From Magnolia sinica (taxonomy: Eukaryota > Streptophyta > Magnoliopsida > Magnoliales > Magnoliaceae), in NCBI RefSeq assembly GCF_029962835.1, contig NC_080582.1, positions 69,312,177 to 69,376,176 of the forward strand: a DNA stretch of 64,000 nt. The letters run 5' to 3'. Under the pieces are notes generated by a model. It was not told the origin of the DNA, searched no databases, and saw only the letters and a list, made by a program, of their open reading frames with translations. Every line of letters starts with the position of its first letter. Position 1 is the first letter of the stretch. Position numbers and translations under genes: made by a program. Shown piece after piece: positions 12,211 through 23,690 of the stretch.

Positions 12211-12999
12211 TGAGCACAGGTTGTGTTTGTATGGACTTTAAATGAGGTTGTTTTGGACAACTTTGAATTTACCTTTCTTGATGGACCATTGGTTACTGTT
12301 TTGATATGTTTGGTTGACAATGAATTTTTAGGTATCACAGCTACGATTGTACTCTATCTTTTTCGACCCCTATGACTGTTTTGTTGAAATAGGTAATGTT
12401 CGACTAATCAATGGTCCTAACATGGGGGAGGCCATTTGGGACGTCCGCTCATCCAACCGCCTCTTCTGTTTCTGATGGTGCTAACATGGTTGGGGCCACA
12501 GATGAACGGCGTGGATATAACACCGTCAGAAGGTGGGGCCTAGAAATAAACGGCGTGGATGTATCAATTGATGAAGGTGTGGCGCACTGATGCACAGCGG
12601 ATGAAACATGTGCAAAAAGTGGGGCCAATCCTCACAGAAGGCAGGGCCCACAATACATTGACCATGACTGCTGGTCCACTGTGTGGGAGAGACCGTCAGT
12701 CCACTCTTCTGTATGAGAATGCAATGGAAACAAACAAAATCAAACAGCCACTGCAGTTAAGTTAGCAATGAGGTGATGGACACCATAACACTGCAGCTAG
12801 TGTGATGCTTGTAATACTCTTATAAACCAAACAAAAGATTGCTGATTTGGTATAGAGTCCTTCCAAAAGATTGTAGAAATCAAACATGTGACTGTAGTCA
12901 ACCGAAATATAAGCAATCATTAAAAATACAAGTGAAACAGCAATCATTACTTCTTTACTTCCAAATACCGTGATAATTGAAAAACCAAACAGGCCCTAA

Positions 13000-13730
13000 G
13001 ATCACGTAGGATTTTTACTTTTGTCAGTAGACCGGTCATCCACTCGCACAGATTGACCAACCATGAATGTACAAGAGATGTACATTTGAAGTGATGTTTA
13101 TATGCTGATGTGCAAACATCCCTTTATTATGAATAATAAAAGATGTGGATACAAATGAGTTGTGTCTACCTTTAGTCCTAAGAGATTGAAGATGAGACTG
13201 ATCAAATAGAATAACATAATCACGCCATTGTTCTTCATACAATCAATGTTATGGCCCGAGGCTAGGTTGTGAGGATATGAAATGAATCATACCCCATGTG
13301 AGATGACATGCGTATTGTAGACTTGACATATACCTAGTATTGTCTACTTTACGACGTGCATTGTAACCACGTCTTAAGATTTTTTACATGCAGAATGCTT
13401 TGATTTAATATAATCATTGTAACATGCAAGTAGCCAGTTCCATAGGTGATTCCTTATGTCCTTAGCTACCCTCCTCTTGTGAATAAGAGGATGATATTGA
13501 GTGTCGTTACTTTAGTGTATCATGACGAAAGGCTCTTGATTGGCCAAACTCGGTTACAATAAGAAAACAGCTTGATTGATTCCAAATTACACATCTACAT
13601 GAGGAAGATCTTGTGACAACTACACTAAGTTTTTAGAATTATAAATATGCACTTAAAAACTTATCTGCTGGCAATATTGGGTTTTTAATAGACTTTTACA
13701 AAAGATATATATATATATATATATATATAT
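13000..13730 (+). other. copia 3' tail, resumed after the DNA elements
   Basis: AT-rich sequence with no convincing frame. It runs from the right TSD of element B to the AT microsatellite, and is read as the 3' untranslated part of the copia element before its 3' LTR. It ends in an (AT)n tract at 13705-13730. Confidence 0.4.
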
Positions 13731-14276
13731 GGGAAAAGATACTATGCGCTCGACCTCACGATAAGCTCCCATGAGGTCGAGCTGTGTGGGCCCCACCGTG
13801 ATGCGTGTCGACCATCAACACTGTGCATTTGATGGGTCCCCTTTAAATTATGGGATATCCCAAAAATCAGCCGTATACGGAACTCAGGTGGGCCATACCA
13901 TCTAAAATCATGTGAAGACACTGTTAAAACATATAAAAGCACTTGGTGGGGCCCACCTAAAATTTGCATGCATCTGAAACTTGGTGTAAACCCTCATCCA
14001 AGTGGGACACACATAATGGATGGGCTAGATTTACAAACCACATCTCGGTGGGCCCAAAAAATGGTTATGAATGTTTTAATGGTGCACAGCCCCTCTCCAC
14101 TTCTGTATGTGGTGTGGCCCACAAAAGTCATGAATTGACTTGATTTTTGAGATCTAGGCCCACGATGGAATGGTGCATCTGACTGATGGGGTAGATGTTC
14201 AAAACGCATCACGGTGGGGCCCACACAGCTCGACCTCATGGGACGGACTCGTGAGGTCAAGCGCATAGTACCTTTT

Positions 14277-14279
<3 letters not shown>
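13731..14279. mobile_element. MITE copy 1 inserted in an AT microsatellite
   Basis: A 549-bp element with long imperfect terminal inverted repeats. The left end begins GGGAAAAGATACTATGCGCT and the right end is its complement (AGCGCATAGTACCTTTTCCC). About 75 bases of each arm pair, including CTCGACCTCA and GTGGGGCCCACACAGCT-type blocks. It is flanked on both sides by (AT)n. A second copy lies at 60753-61297, also next to TATATA. No coding capacity. Confidence 0.85.

Positions 14280-14312
<33 letters not shown>
14280..14312. repeat. AT microsatellite on the right side of MITE copy 1
   Basis: (TA)n immediately adjoining the element, the partner of the tract at 13705-13730. Confidence 0.9.
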
Positions 14313-14315
<3 letters not shown>

Positions 14316-14806
14316 GTGTGTGTATTAGTATTACTTTAAAATGATTCAAATCGAAGTTTGCAAAAACAAAATTTTAATGCGGAATGAAACAGGCATTATA
14401 AAATTTGGTTTATTGAGTACTAGTTAGGTGGTTACTTAGTACCTAAACACATATGAGAAGTTAACAGTGTTCTAGCTGGTCCCACAACTCTAACTGTCAA
14501 TCCTTCCCTATAAATGGAAAAACATCTCTCATGAAAATCATATGAAAAAACAACGAGAGTACAGAGAGAAAATTGAGAGATTAATATTGTCTATCTAGCT
14601 TGTTGCTTAAATAATCTAAGCCATATATCATAATCTGAGGCCATCTATATCATAGAATCATCGGGGTGATTAGACTCATCCACTCCAATAGTAATTAAGT
14701 GGACTGCTAGACTTGAATCGTTCATCCTGGACTTTGTGGAGGTCCCATATCATGTAGACCGTCAGATCCTGAGGACCCAAAGTCTTCTGCACGAACTTTC
14801 AGTTTT
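14313..14806 (+). mobile_element. 3' LTR-like copy of the plus-strand copia element
   Basis: Bases 14570-14783 match 110-318 in the same orientation. A CCCTATAAATGG box at about 14507 could be the LTR promoter. The end is placed near 14806 by comparison with the left LTR end before the PBS. The left edge is not determined. Confidence 0.45.
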
Positions 14807-15391
14807 AATTTCATAACTCAAAACCCATTTTGAAAAATAACAAAAATAAAAATAAAAAGCCTATCTTGCCCATGATTGTTTTTTGCCGTTTGGCAAAGTT
14901 TGTAAAAGAAAAGGGAGAGAACCTTACCAAGAATATGATGGCACTGACCATTTGATCTAGTGTCATGTGAATCCACTCATGTGAAACTAGGGGTTGCAGA
15001 GGGCGGAGTTAGGGACAGGCCAGGGTTGACCCTAGCCCAGCCCTAATCCCTCAAGCCCCGGCCCTAGCCAAGGCTAGGACCTAACAGACTGAAAATGCCT
15101 TGGCCCTTACCGTAGCCCTAATAAGCTAGGCAGCCCAAACTCAAACTTATAAGGAAAAGAGTCAAGTGATCAAAGGTTTCAACATGCCCAATTTCAGTGG
15201 TCAATGGGTTCGCCAGAGGCCCAGAGTAGAGGATGCTCACTAGAATTAATGGTTCTCACTGGGCTCGGATATCATGAAATTTTCAAAATCTAAGAGGGGG
15301 TATCATTAATTTTTCAAAAACTAAGCAGGGATCGTGTATCCTCCTATTATTTATTTATAATGATTGTTTTACATGAGAAGAATTGAAATGG

Positions 15392-15422
<31 letters not shown>

Positions 15423-15824
15423 GAGCCTGCACGTGACAGGTGGATTTGCTGCCACCTACATGTATGTGGGCTTAGGAAACCTCATATTAAAAGTAGAATC
15501 CTTCAAAAATACCACAGTATTGGAAGTAACCCAACACACCCAAAAGCAAATGTTCACAATAGAATTCGCTAATGCATCCAAACACAGATGGAAAGCATTT
15601 GCCAAACAGTATTCGGTAAACCATTGTTTGCCTTCCAAAACCAATTCCTTAATCAGCAAGAAAATACCCAGTTCATAGCATTTACACTCATCATTATTTG
15701 ATGCATTTCTGCAAAATTTACATAGGAAAACCACCTAATGTTTCTTGGATTAGTGCACCATGAAACAGATTGGTGTTTACATGTTGAGGCTTGACATCCT
15801 AAGAACTTTTCATTTCTGCTTTTC
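14807..15824. other. intergenic, with GA microsatellite; probable 3' flank of WDR76
   Basis: No supported gene. It contains a repeat-like tract rich in AGCCCTAGCC-type words (about 15000-15130), a (GA)n run at 15398-15421 and, closest to the gene, sequence that should include the WDR76 3' UTR. The open frames across the GA tract are low-complexity artefacts. Confidence 0.5.
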
Positions 15825-18687
15825 TTACCTTGTCGTCCACACATACACCTGGCCCCCACCAGTGGCGCCAGCCAAAGTCCCAACCTTAAACGGATGTGCA
15901 GCAAACCGGCATGGAATTGCAGTCATGTACGGGCTTTCTAGAGACGTCGTTGTCTTGTTGACTGTGGATATGACATCCACTTCCCTTTTAGTATTACCCA
16001 CAAAGAGATTCGAATCATCCCATCCCCATATTGCTCTGTACCAGCCAAGCAAAAGCAAACATTGTTAAGAGAAATCAGGACGATAATCCAGAAAACAACT
16101 AATGCAAATGTGATGTTCGCATTGGATGTGTATGAACGATTCCTGTGTGATGTGTTAGAGAATCACAAGGCATTCAGCAAGGTGCTTTTGTGCTGATCCC
16201 TCCTTGAGGGGGAAGACATCATGCAGATTGTGACATTCGGACCCATTGGAAAGGGTGCCCAAAACCATAGTGACAAATCTCGCTCTTGGCAATTCCTCAA
16301 CCCAGATATTTCTTGGGAGATTTCAAATTTTGAGGTTTTTAATTATCAGGAAAATCTCTCTAAAAATAAAATTGTTTGAAAATAGTTATTTTAAATTAAT
16401 AAATAACTTTAAATTTTAAATATGTATTCATATAACAAACTCCTTAAGTTTTTTATTATTTTTCTTGATAATATCATAATAAAAAAACCAACATTTTAAA
16501 ATCTCTCAACATGTTGTAGATCTCACCATAATACCATTTAGTGTATTTTTTGCCATATCATGCAAGATTTTCAAAATCTTGGTGATATTTGTCACATTGC
16601 TCAAAATGAGACTCAAAAAGGTATTGTGCCAAGTAGTACATGTATTGACTAGGATTGCACCCCCAACTGTTGGATATCAAGGCTGCCTCTCAAGCAGCCA
16701 TTGCCCAGTGCAGACAAGTATTCGGATGCTTTATTGAACTGAATTTCGTTTTTCAATTCATTGATCATGTTTGTGTAAGAGGAAAACCATCAAAATCTAA
16801 GAAAATGGAAAAGGTTTTCCACTTATGTGACCTAATATTTTGTTTGGAAAACAAAGAAAATGGTAAATTCCACCAAGCAATCATTAGCCTCTTTCTATAG
16901 TTTGGATTCTCGAGCACAAGACACAAGGCAACCATTGTGAGAGAAATATGAGATTTTGTGACTTAATAACAAGACGCCCCAAAGTAGAATTTCCAATCCC
17001 ACACCAAGGACTCCTCCAATCCAAACCTGCCCATTCATTATAAGAAATGATGCAACTTTGGATGACACCATTTTATTTCATAACCATTAAACCTCTATTT
17101 GAAATTCCTTTTTTTCAACTAGGACTAGAAACGACAGTAACAGTAATCTGGGGGTTAGTCCCTCTACTTCTGTCTAATTGAATTATTGTAATTCAAGTGA
17201 ATTGAAGAGCCAAACGCAGTCTAAATCTATTGCACAAGCACAAAAGGTTGAATAGTGACTTTGCCACCAACAGTTTCACCTGCACATTGTCAGCTCTTTT
17301 GTGCTTAATTATTGATTTCTCAAGCATCGAGGAACGCATCGTGCTTTTCTTTTTAGTAATTTAATGGCATGCTAAACATAGATGTTGAATGTTATGTGTA
17401 TAAATGTAGATCCCTGATATATTGTTCAAACATGCAAAAAGATTTTTGCATTAAACATGCAATCTTGGAATAGCATATGGGTAGGAAATACATGTCCATC
17501 AATCTTCCCTACTGAACTGGAATTTTCAAAGATCATGCAAGGCCACTTCATTTCCATCACAGCTTGTTACAAAGCTTGTAACTTTTTTTGGGATAGTGCC
17601 ATGAGAATGAGATAGAAATAATGTGATCTTTGTTAATTTGAAATGCATTTATTAGTCTGAAGAGTGGAAATGATCAAAGTGCATGGTCACAATTCATTTT
17701 GATTGTGCATCCCAATAGCAGCCCTAAGGAGCATTCTAGATGCTTCAAAGCAAGAGTAAGATATTTCAAACTTTAAAAAGACTGCTATGAACATTAACCT
17801 GATTAACAAGATGGTGCGCTTCACGGAGAATGTGCTCCTTTAATTCTAGAAGAACATGAATTGTTCATGAATGTGTTTTGGTTGTATTTTCTTTTCAAGG
17901 GCTAAAATATTCATGCCTAGAATTAATGTGTCCGTCAGTACAAGTTCTACACCACACATGACTATGAAAAGGCCCCACTATGAGGATCATCTAGTACAAA
18001 AAATCAGCCCTATCCAATCATCAAGGGTGAAGAGTGCAGAACAGTATGAAGACAAATGAAAACGACTGCAACATCTTCATAAAGGTTGCAAACACAGGGA
18101 AAGCATACACTAGTTCCAACTTAAAAACTGATCCCAAAAAAAATGAAAGAAGAGAGAAAAAAAATTCTAGCACTGTTTCCAGAAAGCAACTGAGTATATC
18201 AAATATGATTAGAGCAAAAAAATACCTGAAGGTAGAAATCCATTTACTAGTCTGATTGTAATGGGGAATCATAGTCATATCTTCAAACTCAACACCACTC
18301 AGTAAACCAACATTGTTGTCATAACTGCATCAAACAATTCCAACAAAAGGCCTCAAAGAGTCAGTTTCATCATTACCCCAGACAGAATTCACAAGTTTGC
18401 TCCATCACCGACATATGTATTCTCTTTTATTATCTGCATGCCATCAAGGTGTTAGAGGGAAACAAATCCACTTGCTGCTGCTGCTGCCTAGATCAGATTG
18501 CAAATAAATAGGATGTGCAAACAACATATATAACATGAAAACGTACTCCTGTCTGTGGAGAGTTGAGGCTAATAGATTTGGAACTTTAAGCTAAATTTTA
18601 CCAAAGAGGTGAATGTTATATAAAACAGACTGGATGGACGAACTTATGGCCCTCGAACTCAATAATCATAGTTCACCAATATGGTGG

Positions 18688-18738
<51 letters not shown>

Positions 18739-20353
18739 CTATTGTATATACACATAAAAGTACCGGCATGTCTGGTTTTCCAGAGATCCACAGGTCTGAC
18801 AACAATCTCCATGTCAGACACCTAGACAAAATACCCAGTCCAGGCCACCTAGATGACCACATGATGATTTAAAAAAACAAAACAAAAGAGGTCATATAGA
18901 TAAGCATGCAATTTAACTGGCTAGATTGTAGAGTGGTTTGTTCACCCACTGGTAGAAGGGAGTCCTGGTGTAACTTAGCAACACCAGGATCAGTAGCCAC
19001 ATTTCTCAAACTGGACACTAACATAGGGAATGCATTTATGTGATTTAACTTAGTACACCACTATCCATGGTTAATTCTTGTCTGTTCAAGATATTAATAT
19101 ATTATACACAGATAACCTTGACAAGTTCTGGAAACAAGATCTTTGCTACATGCACACACATCCACAATGGAGCTCATGTACACCCACACATGCCAGCATG
19201 GCACACAGGTGCAAGATCCAATCCATCCATCAAGTTGGTCTGACCTTCCACATGTTTTCCCAAAAATAAATCTGATTAACTGAGCATGTGGGTGGATGGG
19301 TTAGGAAACTTCAGCCAAGTTTTTCAGAGCTGTACATTTGTTTTGCAAAAATGTGGTCCACCTGACCATTGGATCAACCTAATTCTTGGGCTAGGGCATT
19401 AATATAGTGGTTCCTTTCTGATGGATGGATTGGATCTCAGGTCTATCATGCCGGGATGCGTGTGTGGCATGTACATGAGCTATATCACACTCACATCACG
19501 TGTGCACTTAGAAAAGCTCTCGAAACAATATTATAAACATCTAAAGATGAAATGAGAAACCATGTTTTGATTGGCAAAACAGAATTTGCAAAGCCAACCC
19601 AAAATAGTTGGAACAAAGCTATGATGATGGTGGTGATGTGATGACAACAATGGAGAAATGAACTCCAAAACAGGTGACAGGTCAGTAGATGATCACTTGG
19701 ACACAAGTAAAAGATTTCCAGATTTATCACTCAGTAAAGGAAAGATCTATTAGATTGAGATATTTTTAAGGTTCTACAAGAAATTCATAAATCAAAAGAT
19801 TCAAAACCAAACCAATATCAAACTAAAAGAACAGAAGGAATAGATTACTTCATTTGGTACACTATAGTAATAAAATTGGTCCTTTGTAACTTCATCTAAT
19901 AGACTAGTATGGGATCCAAATGCTTCAGGACACAGTCAATGTCCTAATTCACCCACTATGTACAAGTGGGACCCATGGACCCATGGATCCATGATCTTGA
20001 TCATTGATTACTATTCATAGGAGCACTGACGTGGATGTGGTGTGACCCAAAGATCTCCCAAACTAGAAGATCATAAACCTTAAATCAGTGGCCTACAAAT
20101 AGACAATTAAGAATAAAATACAGCAACTGTCTATAGAGAAAAGGCCAAAGATTGAATGGGCACTATCTTCCAATCTTGGACATTTTTGGAGCATCCACCA
20201 TCCCAGTGGAATCAATCAGATCACCAAACCAAGGGCCCCATTTGAACAGACTAGCTACAGCAAGAAACTAAAATTCCTGATGCATCAACCTATCATTACA
20301 CTGTCTGAGAAGATTAAAAGAAGACAATCCACACACTTTTGAAAAATTAGATG

Positions 20354-20402
<49 letters not shown>

Positions 20403-22538
20403 AAATGACAGACCTTGTTGTTGCAAGACAACTTCCACTGGGTGAGAAATAAGCAGAATGGACAGCCTTTCGATGATTAACTCTCTTTAGGCATTTCAAT
20501 CGATGGGCACCACTGGCACTTCTCAAATCCCATATGCAGGCCGTGGCATCCGTTGAACTTGTGGCCATCAGATTGGTGTTCTCAGTATTGAAATCTATGG
20601 AGTTGATCCTCTGATCATGCAAATTATATATGCTTGAGATCTTTCCTGCTCGCTCATCCCATAACTTCAACTTCCCTTTACCCACACCAAAATACAAGGA
20701 TTTGACATCATGGGGTCGTTGGGAAAGAGAGAAAATAGCATCATCGCTAGAATAAACCATATTGAAAGTCTCTTTTCCAACATCCATCAAACGAATGTAT
20801 CCATCATAGCTGCTGGTGGAAATCTAGACATTGCATCCAATTAGCAAGTTAGTTCACTTCAAATCAATGAAACTAATCCAACATATAGATGGTTGACAAG
20901 AAAATTTTAGAGAAGGGTCACATAAACATCAATAAGGGTACTCATCAAAGTAGGATTTTGAATTGTATATTACACATCTGGTGTGGGTGTGGGTGTGGGT
21001 GTGGGTGTTGAATGCTACATTCCCATCCCGTGTGTGTGCATGGGTGTACACATGTGCATGTGAGATCTAGGCCATTCATCAGCTGGCCAGCTCTATGTAT
21101 GTCCACTGCCCAACTTGAAAGTCAAGTTGGAATGTTAAATTAGATTTCTTTTGTGCTAAATCTCCCTAGAGTCAGTGGAGGAGTTTTTTTTTTCCCCTTA
21201 ACAATCCCTATTGTTGCTGCAAAGTTTCCTGAATTTAAAGAGGGACTGATCAAATGAAGGTCCGGGGTCCCAAACTGAAACCCGGCAGCAAGGCAACAAC
21301 CTTCTCCAAAACATTACGTTCTCAATGAATTCTTGCCATTTGGATTCCCTAATCCAAACCATCTTGCGAGCCTTACTATTTGGATTTGGACCAAGCTTTC
21401 ATATTTTATCAGTTTTATAATTGCTTTAAAATTGAAATTGGGATGAAACAAGAATCTCACCTAAATCACAAGCCTCATTCCCTAAGAAAATATTTGCCCC
21501 CACACCAATAAAAACCAGGACGGCAATGGGTTGCCAGCAATGGTTATTGTCATGCTACAGTTTGCAGCACTGAAGAAAAATCTCAAACACTTTGAAAACC
21601 AGATGTACCAAAATGAATGTGACTATGCAATTTAGAAATTATACTTGCATATGACACCCTCACACTTCTTTCTCGGAGTGAGAGTATGGTCTTATGATGG
21701 TCTCCGAAATTGATGAGCGAGGGATCTCTGGAACTACATGGCAGTAAATCTGGTTTTTTTTTTTTAAAAAAAAAAATGCAATCTATTGAAGGGATTGAAA
21801 AAAGCATTATATCATAACAATGCAACTTCATCATAATCATGAATTCAATTGAAACATCTTCTCATCAATAAAGAGAAACAAAATCAACAAAATGCCAAAA
21901 ATTGAAAAATACCCAAATTACATACCTTTGACAGGATTGGTTCAACTGAAATCCCTGAAATAGGAGCCGAATGTGGGCTGTAGAGATAAACCCCATTTCC
22001 TCTCTCTTCCTCACAATCCACATCCCAAAACCCAACATTACCGAGCTTGTCACCTACAACAACCATTGTCCGTTCCTCAGATGGAAAGAACGCCACACTG
22101 AGTATCCGTGCAGGCAGCATCCGAGCGATGTTGTCTGGTTTCAAAACCAACGACCCCAAATCAAAGCAATCAACAGCTACACTCTTCTTCGAGCGAGTCA
22201 ATGGCACGTTCTCCGACATGTCCATGATCGTATCAATAAGCTGGCGATTGGAGGACACACGGCCGCTGTAGGCTTGTTGCATAGGGAGCCGTCCCAATTT
22301 CCGGATCAAAGGGTCAAGATGAGAAGATGAGTTGGTGGGTTTTTGAGGGGAGGCGGCAAGGTCATCTTCAACGCCGCTTGCAGTCGAGGCATCAGGTGGG
22401 ATGCCACGGGACCGGAGGGAGCGGCGGATGACGATGGGGGATTTGGTCTTGGGTTTCTTTTCTGGGGTAGTTTCGTACCCTTTGATTTCGATCCTGGAAG
22501 GGAAAATAAGAGAAATTCAAGTACAAATGAATAGAAAC

Positions 22539-22587
<49 letters not shown>

Positions 22588-22713
22588 TTGGCGTTTGGGA
22601 GCAGAAGAGAGCTGATTGGATTTTTGATGGAGTTTGAGAGAGGCCATCATCTGATCATTGCGCTTTATGTTCTCCAACCTCCTTCGCTCGTAGTCGGTGA
22701 GAGCCAATGCCAT
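15825..22713 (-). CDS. WDR76: WD40 protein of the WDR76/CMR1 family, five exons
   Basis: Exons (minus strand): 22713-22586, 22493-21926, 20823-20414, 18324-18226, 16035-15825; 1416 bases, 471 residues. All introns are GT-AG and every join keeps frame. It begins MALALTDYERRRLENIKRN, then a basic stretch and the family block RRSLRSRGIPPD (residues 66-77). A seven-blade WD40 propeller follows. Visible blades include FYPSEER-like VAFFPSEER, SSYDGYIRLMDV, KLWDERAG, ACIWDLRSASG and AIWGWDDSNLFVGN, ending GGQVYVWTTR. WDR76 and yeast Cmr1 act in the nucleus in DNA-damage response and chromatin or replication control, and WDR76 is a CUL4-DDB1 substrate receptor. The two WDxR motifs here (LWDER, IWDLR) fit DDB1 binding. 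The TAA stop overlaps a GTAAG donor-like string, so a further tiny exon cannot be fully excluded. Introns hold AT, TG/AG and GGGTGT repeats. Confidence 0.93.
18691..18738. repeat. compound (TG)15(AG)9 microsatellite, WDR76 intron 3
   Basis: An uninterrupted TG run changes directly into an AG run. Open frames across it are artefacts of the repeat. Confidence 0.95.
20357..20398. repeat. AT microsatellite, WDR76 intron 3
   Basis: (AT)21 starting about 16 bases inside intron 3 from the donor at 20413. Confidence 0.95.
20985..21005 (+). repeat. (GGGTGT)n run with G-quadruplex pattern in WDR76 intron 2
   Basis: Four GGG runs separated by TGT loops on the plus strand, which is the template strand of the gene. 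It matches the G3N1-7 quadruplex pattern. Confidence 0.7.
22494..22585 (-). repeat. WDR76 intron 1, nearly half CT microsatellite abutting the splice donor
   Basis: The 92-bp intron opens with the donor GT and goes straight into (CT)22 (22541-22584 as GA on plus), so the donor is GTCTCTCT. The acceptor side reads TTTTCCCTTCCAG. Confidence 0.85.
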
Positions 22714-22760
22714 CGCAGGCACAGAGAGAGAGAGAGAGAGAGAGAGCTGTTGTAGGGCTG
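22714..22760 (-). other. WDR76 5' leader with CT microsatellite
   Basis: On the coding strand the bases just before the ATG are a (CT)n tract (22718-22746 as GA on the plus strand) followed by GTGCCTGCG and the ATG. CT-rich leaders are common in plant 5' UTRs. Confidence 0.6.
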
Positions 22761-22826
22761 CAGGCGATGCTGCTTTGGGTTTTATGCGTTTTGGTGGAAT
22801 TTTGTTTTTATGGTGAATGTGGGTCA

Positions 22827-22853
22827 CGCGGGAAGAAGGGAAGTGGCGGGAAA
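22827..22853 (-). promoter_or_regulatory. paired E2F-like sites upstream of WDR76
   Basis: Plus-strand CGCGGGAA (22827-22834) and GGCGGGAAA (22845-22853) read on the gene's strand as TTCCCGCG and TTTCCCGCC. Both match the E2F/DP consensus TTTSSCGS or its core. They lie 114-140 bases upstream of the ATG, about 18 bases apart centre to centre. S-phase control by E2F is an inference that fits a replication/DNA-damage WD40 protein. Confidence 0.6.
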
Positions 22854-22873
22854 GAATCCTACAATGCCACGTC

Positions 22874-22938
22874 GACTTTTAAATTTCAGGAATTTTTACC
22901 GCCAATTTTAAATTTCGGTAATTTTTACCGCAAAATTC
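22874..22938. repeat. short direct repeat upstream of WDR76
   Basis: Two ~30-base copies of a TTTAAATTTC...AATTTTTACCGC unit stand side by side, with a small indel between copies. Confidence 0.7.
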
Positions 22939-22979
22939 CTTAGGAGAGTTGAAATTAACAAAATGCAGTGAATTGGATA

Positions 22980-23300
22980 ATTTTTGGGCCCACCTGGAAT
23001 GTATGTAACATCCAACCTGTCCAGTACTCAGGCCGGTGCTGGTCAGTGCTGGTAAAGCTCTGTGGACCCCACCATCATGTATGTGTTTTATCCGTGTCCT
23101 CCGTTCACCCATCATCCCGATTCATTTTAAAGCACAATCAAATTTCAAGAGGACTACACCACACCACATGAAATAGTAGCAATTGAACCCCTACCATTAA
23201 AAACTTCTTTGGAGTCACAAAAGTATTATATCAAGCTGATATTTATTTATATTTCCTTCATCTAAGTCTATGTAGCATAATCATGAGGTTGTATGGCAAA
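22980..23300. repeat. partial GGGCCCAC-family element
   Basis: Contains the family blocks GTGGACCCCACCATCATGTA (as on the plus strand from about 23061), a Cys-poor AT body, GACTACACCACACCACA, and the ACTTCTTTGGAGTCACAAAA block. Only the left half of the quasi-palindrome is evident. Confidence 0.55.
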
Positions 23301-23500
23301 ACTAATTCTTTGGAATTATAAACAATCCCAAATGACCCCAACGAATTGATGGAATAAATTGTCTTTTAGACCTAAATTTGCATAAATGATCTTGGCCATC
23401 CATATCTAAGACCATTTATCAAATGGTTAATATTTAACAAATTGGTGCCATATTTTTTATGGTAGTCCACCCAATTTGCATTGGACATAATAGATAGGGT

Positions 23501-23690
23501 TAGGGCCGTACATGAACCAAGTTAGATCGGTTAGCTCGCTTGACTCGAATCGAAAAAGTTTGATTTGACTTGGTTTGAAATAGAGTTCGAGCTAGGTCGA
23601 GTTGATTTTTTGAGCTCAAAAAAATTTTGAACTGAGTTTGAGTTTGCCTGAGCTCGACTCGACTCAAATCAAACTTAAATGTTCACCCTC
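23501..23690 (+). mobile_element. left-end fragment of a CTCGAG-rich hAT-like element
   Basis: Starts TAGGGCCGTACATGAACC, nearly identical to the left end of the complete element at 53731. It continues with the same GCTCGACTCGAATCGAAAAA-type body. No right end was recognised before 23760. Confidence 0.5.

Larger units (their letters stand above)
10657..12996. mobile_element. PIF/Harbinger-like DNA element B carrying coding fragments
   Basis: The left end GGGCCTGATTGGTTTT and right end AAAAACCAAACAGGCCC form terminal inverted repeats of about 16 bases. TAA flanks both ends (10654-10656 and 12997-12999). The 2340-bp body holds two gene-like pieces: a Myb/SANT-protein-like tail (10949-11254) and a viroplasmin/RNase H1 hybrid-binding-domain frame (11785-12210). 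No DDE transposase was recognised, so the element is non-autonomous or decayed. Confidence 0.65.

Noticed and set aside
12559-12765. 68-codon frame near the right end of Harbinger-like element B
   Set aside because: No recognisable motif; lies in GGGGCC-rich non-coding sequence near the terminal repeat.
18613-18872. Overlapping frames rich in Cys-Val or Glu-Arg
   Set aside because: Translations of the (TG)n(AG)n microsatellite inside WDR76 intron 3.
22306-22827. Long minus-strand frame with Ser-Leu runs through WDR76 exons 1-2
   Set aside because: It reads through the CT microsatellite of intron 1 and shifts frame relative to the conserved protein. The spliced frame restores the RRSLRSRGIPPD block.
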